A DNA stretch of 6,895 nt from Pseudomonadota bacterium (lineage in GTDB: Bacteria; Pseudomonadota; Gammaproteobacteria; UBA5335), in the NCBI GenBank assembly GCA_002862965.1, contig PKCW01000089.1:1-6895 (forward strand), given 5' to 3'. Under the pieces are notes generated by a model. That model did not search any database. It had not been told where the DNA came from and saw only the letters and a list, made by a program, of their open reading frames with translations. Position 1 is the first letter of the stretch; each line of letters opens with the position of its first letter. Below are positions 6,586 to 6,895 of this stretch, piece after piece. Position numbers and translations under genes: made by a program.

Positions 6586-6895
6586 TCAGGCTGACCGCCC
6601 CAATCCCTGCGCCAGGAGCCACGCCGGCAGATCACTCACGGGCAGGGTCCGTTGCGGCTGATCCTCGCGCAGCGGTTTGATCTGCACCGACCGTGTCGCC
6701 CATTCCTGTTCACCCAGAATGACGGCAAACCGGGCGCCACTGCGATCGGCCCGCTTGAGCTGCGCCTTGAAGCTGCCACCGCCGCAGTGCTGCACGACCC
6801 GCAAACCCTCGATGCGGCGCAGGTCCTCCGCCAACCGGAGTGCCGCGACGTCGAGACCGTCGCCGGCCCAGACCAGATAGCAGTCGGGGGCGGAC
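6586..6895 (-). CDS. hisS: Histidyl-tRNA synthetase, C-terminal fragment (cut by window edge)
   Basis: Only the last 102 residues are in the window; the gene runs off the right edge. They match the C-terminal anticodon-binding domain of class II histidyl-tRNA synthetase, which charges tRNA-His. Recognisable parts are HCGGGSFKAQLKRADRSGAR, equivalent to the HGGGNFKKQFARADKWGAR stretch of E. coli HisRS, followed by FAVILGEQE and the final strand-helix ending in LPAWLLAQGL. The catalytic domain is not visible. The TTG at 6834 is an internal Leu codon, not the start, because the reading frame stays open upstream and encodes the expected domain. The stop is TGA, 44 bases before yfgM. Confidence 0.92.
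   Translation of the reverse strand, partial: SAPDCYLVWAGDGLDVAALRLAEDLRRIEGLRVVQHCGGGSFKAQLKRADRSGARFAVILGEQEWATRSVQIKPLREDQPQRTLPVSDLPAWLLAQGLGRSA

Noticed and set aside
4665..6661. Plus-strand frames opposite bamB and yfgM (4665-5996 and 5876-6661)
   Set aside because: Antisense shadows of BamB and YfgM; products are low-complexity Arg/Gln/Ala-rich and match no family I recognise.

Overview
The window is GC-rich bacterial DNA in which every gene I can support lies on the minus strand. The right half holds the proteobacterial block hisS-yfgM-bamB-der, with YfgM and BamB sequences that look gammaproteobacterial. The left half holds most of a group 3b [NiFe]-hydrogenase (sulfhydrogenase) operon. 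Together these suggest a high-GC gammaproteobacterium, perhaps a sulfur-oxidising or otherwise autotrophic one. That lineage call is an inference from gene order and protein style, not from a phylogeny.

Reading in the direction of transcription (right to left), the first block is the end of hisS (histidyl-tRNA synthetase), a 44 bp gap, then yfgM (SecYEG-associated inner-membrane TPR protein), bamB (outer-membrane lipoprotein of the BAM complex) and der (double GTPase for 50S ribosome assembly). The last three overlap by a few bases and use TTG or GTG starts, so they look translationally coupled. YfgM and BamB both serve export and outer-membrane biogenesis, while HisS and Der serve translation.

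A 164 bp gap (3177-3340) separates der from the hydrogenase genes. It holds a small hairpin after der, then a near-consensus FNR/Anr box with a -10-like hexamer at exactly class II spacing, and then a strong Shine-Dalgarno. This reads as an oxygen-responsive promoter for the next operon.

The second block is hydB (two-[4Fe-4S] electron-transfer subunit), a stand-alone cyclic-nucleotide-binding-domain protein with no DNA-binding domain, hydG (FAD/NAD(P)/[2Fe-2S] diaphorase subunit) and hydD (hydrogenase small subunit, cut by the left edge). The catalytic large subunit hydA should lie just outside the window. The expected electron path is NiFe site (HydA) - three [4Fe-4S] clusters (HydD) - HydB clusters - [2Fe-2S]/FAD (HydG) - NAD(P). 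The order hydB-hydG-hydD is the known sulfhydrogenase order with one gene inserted. That inserted sensor-like gene, together with the FNR-type promoter, is the most interesting content here. I saw no mobile elements, CRISPR arrays or RNA genes.
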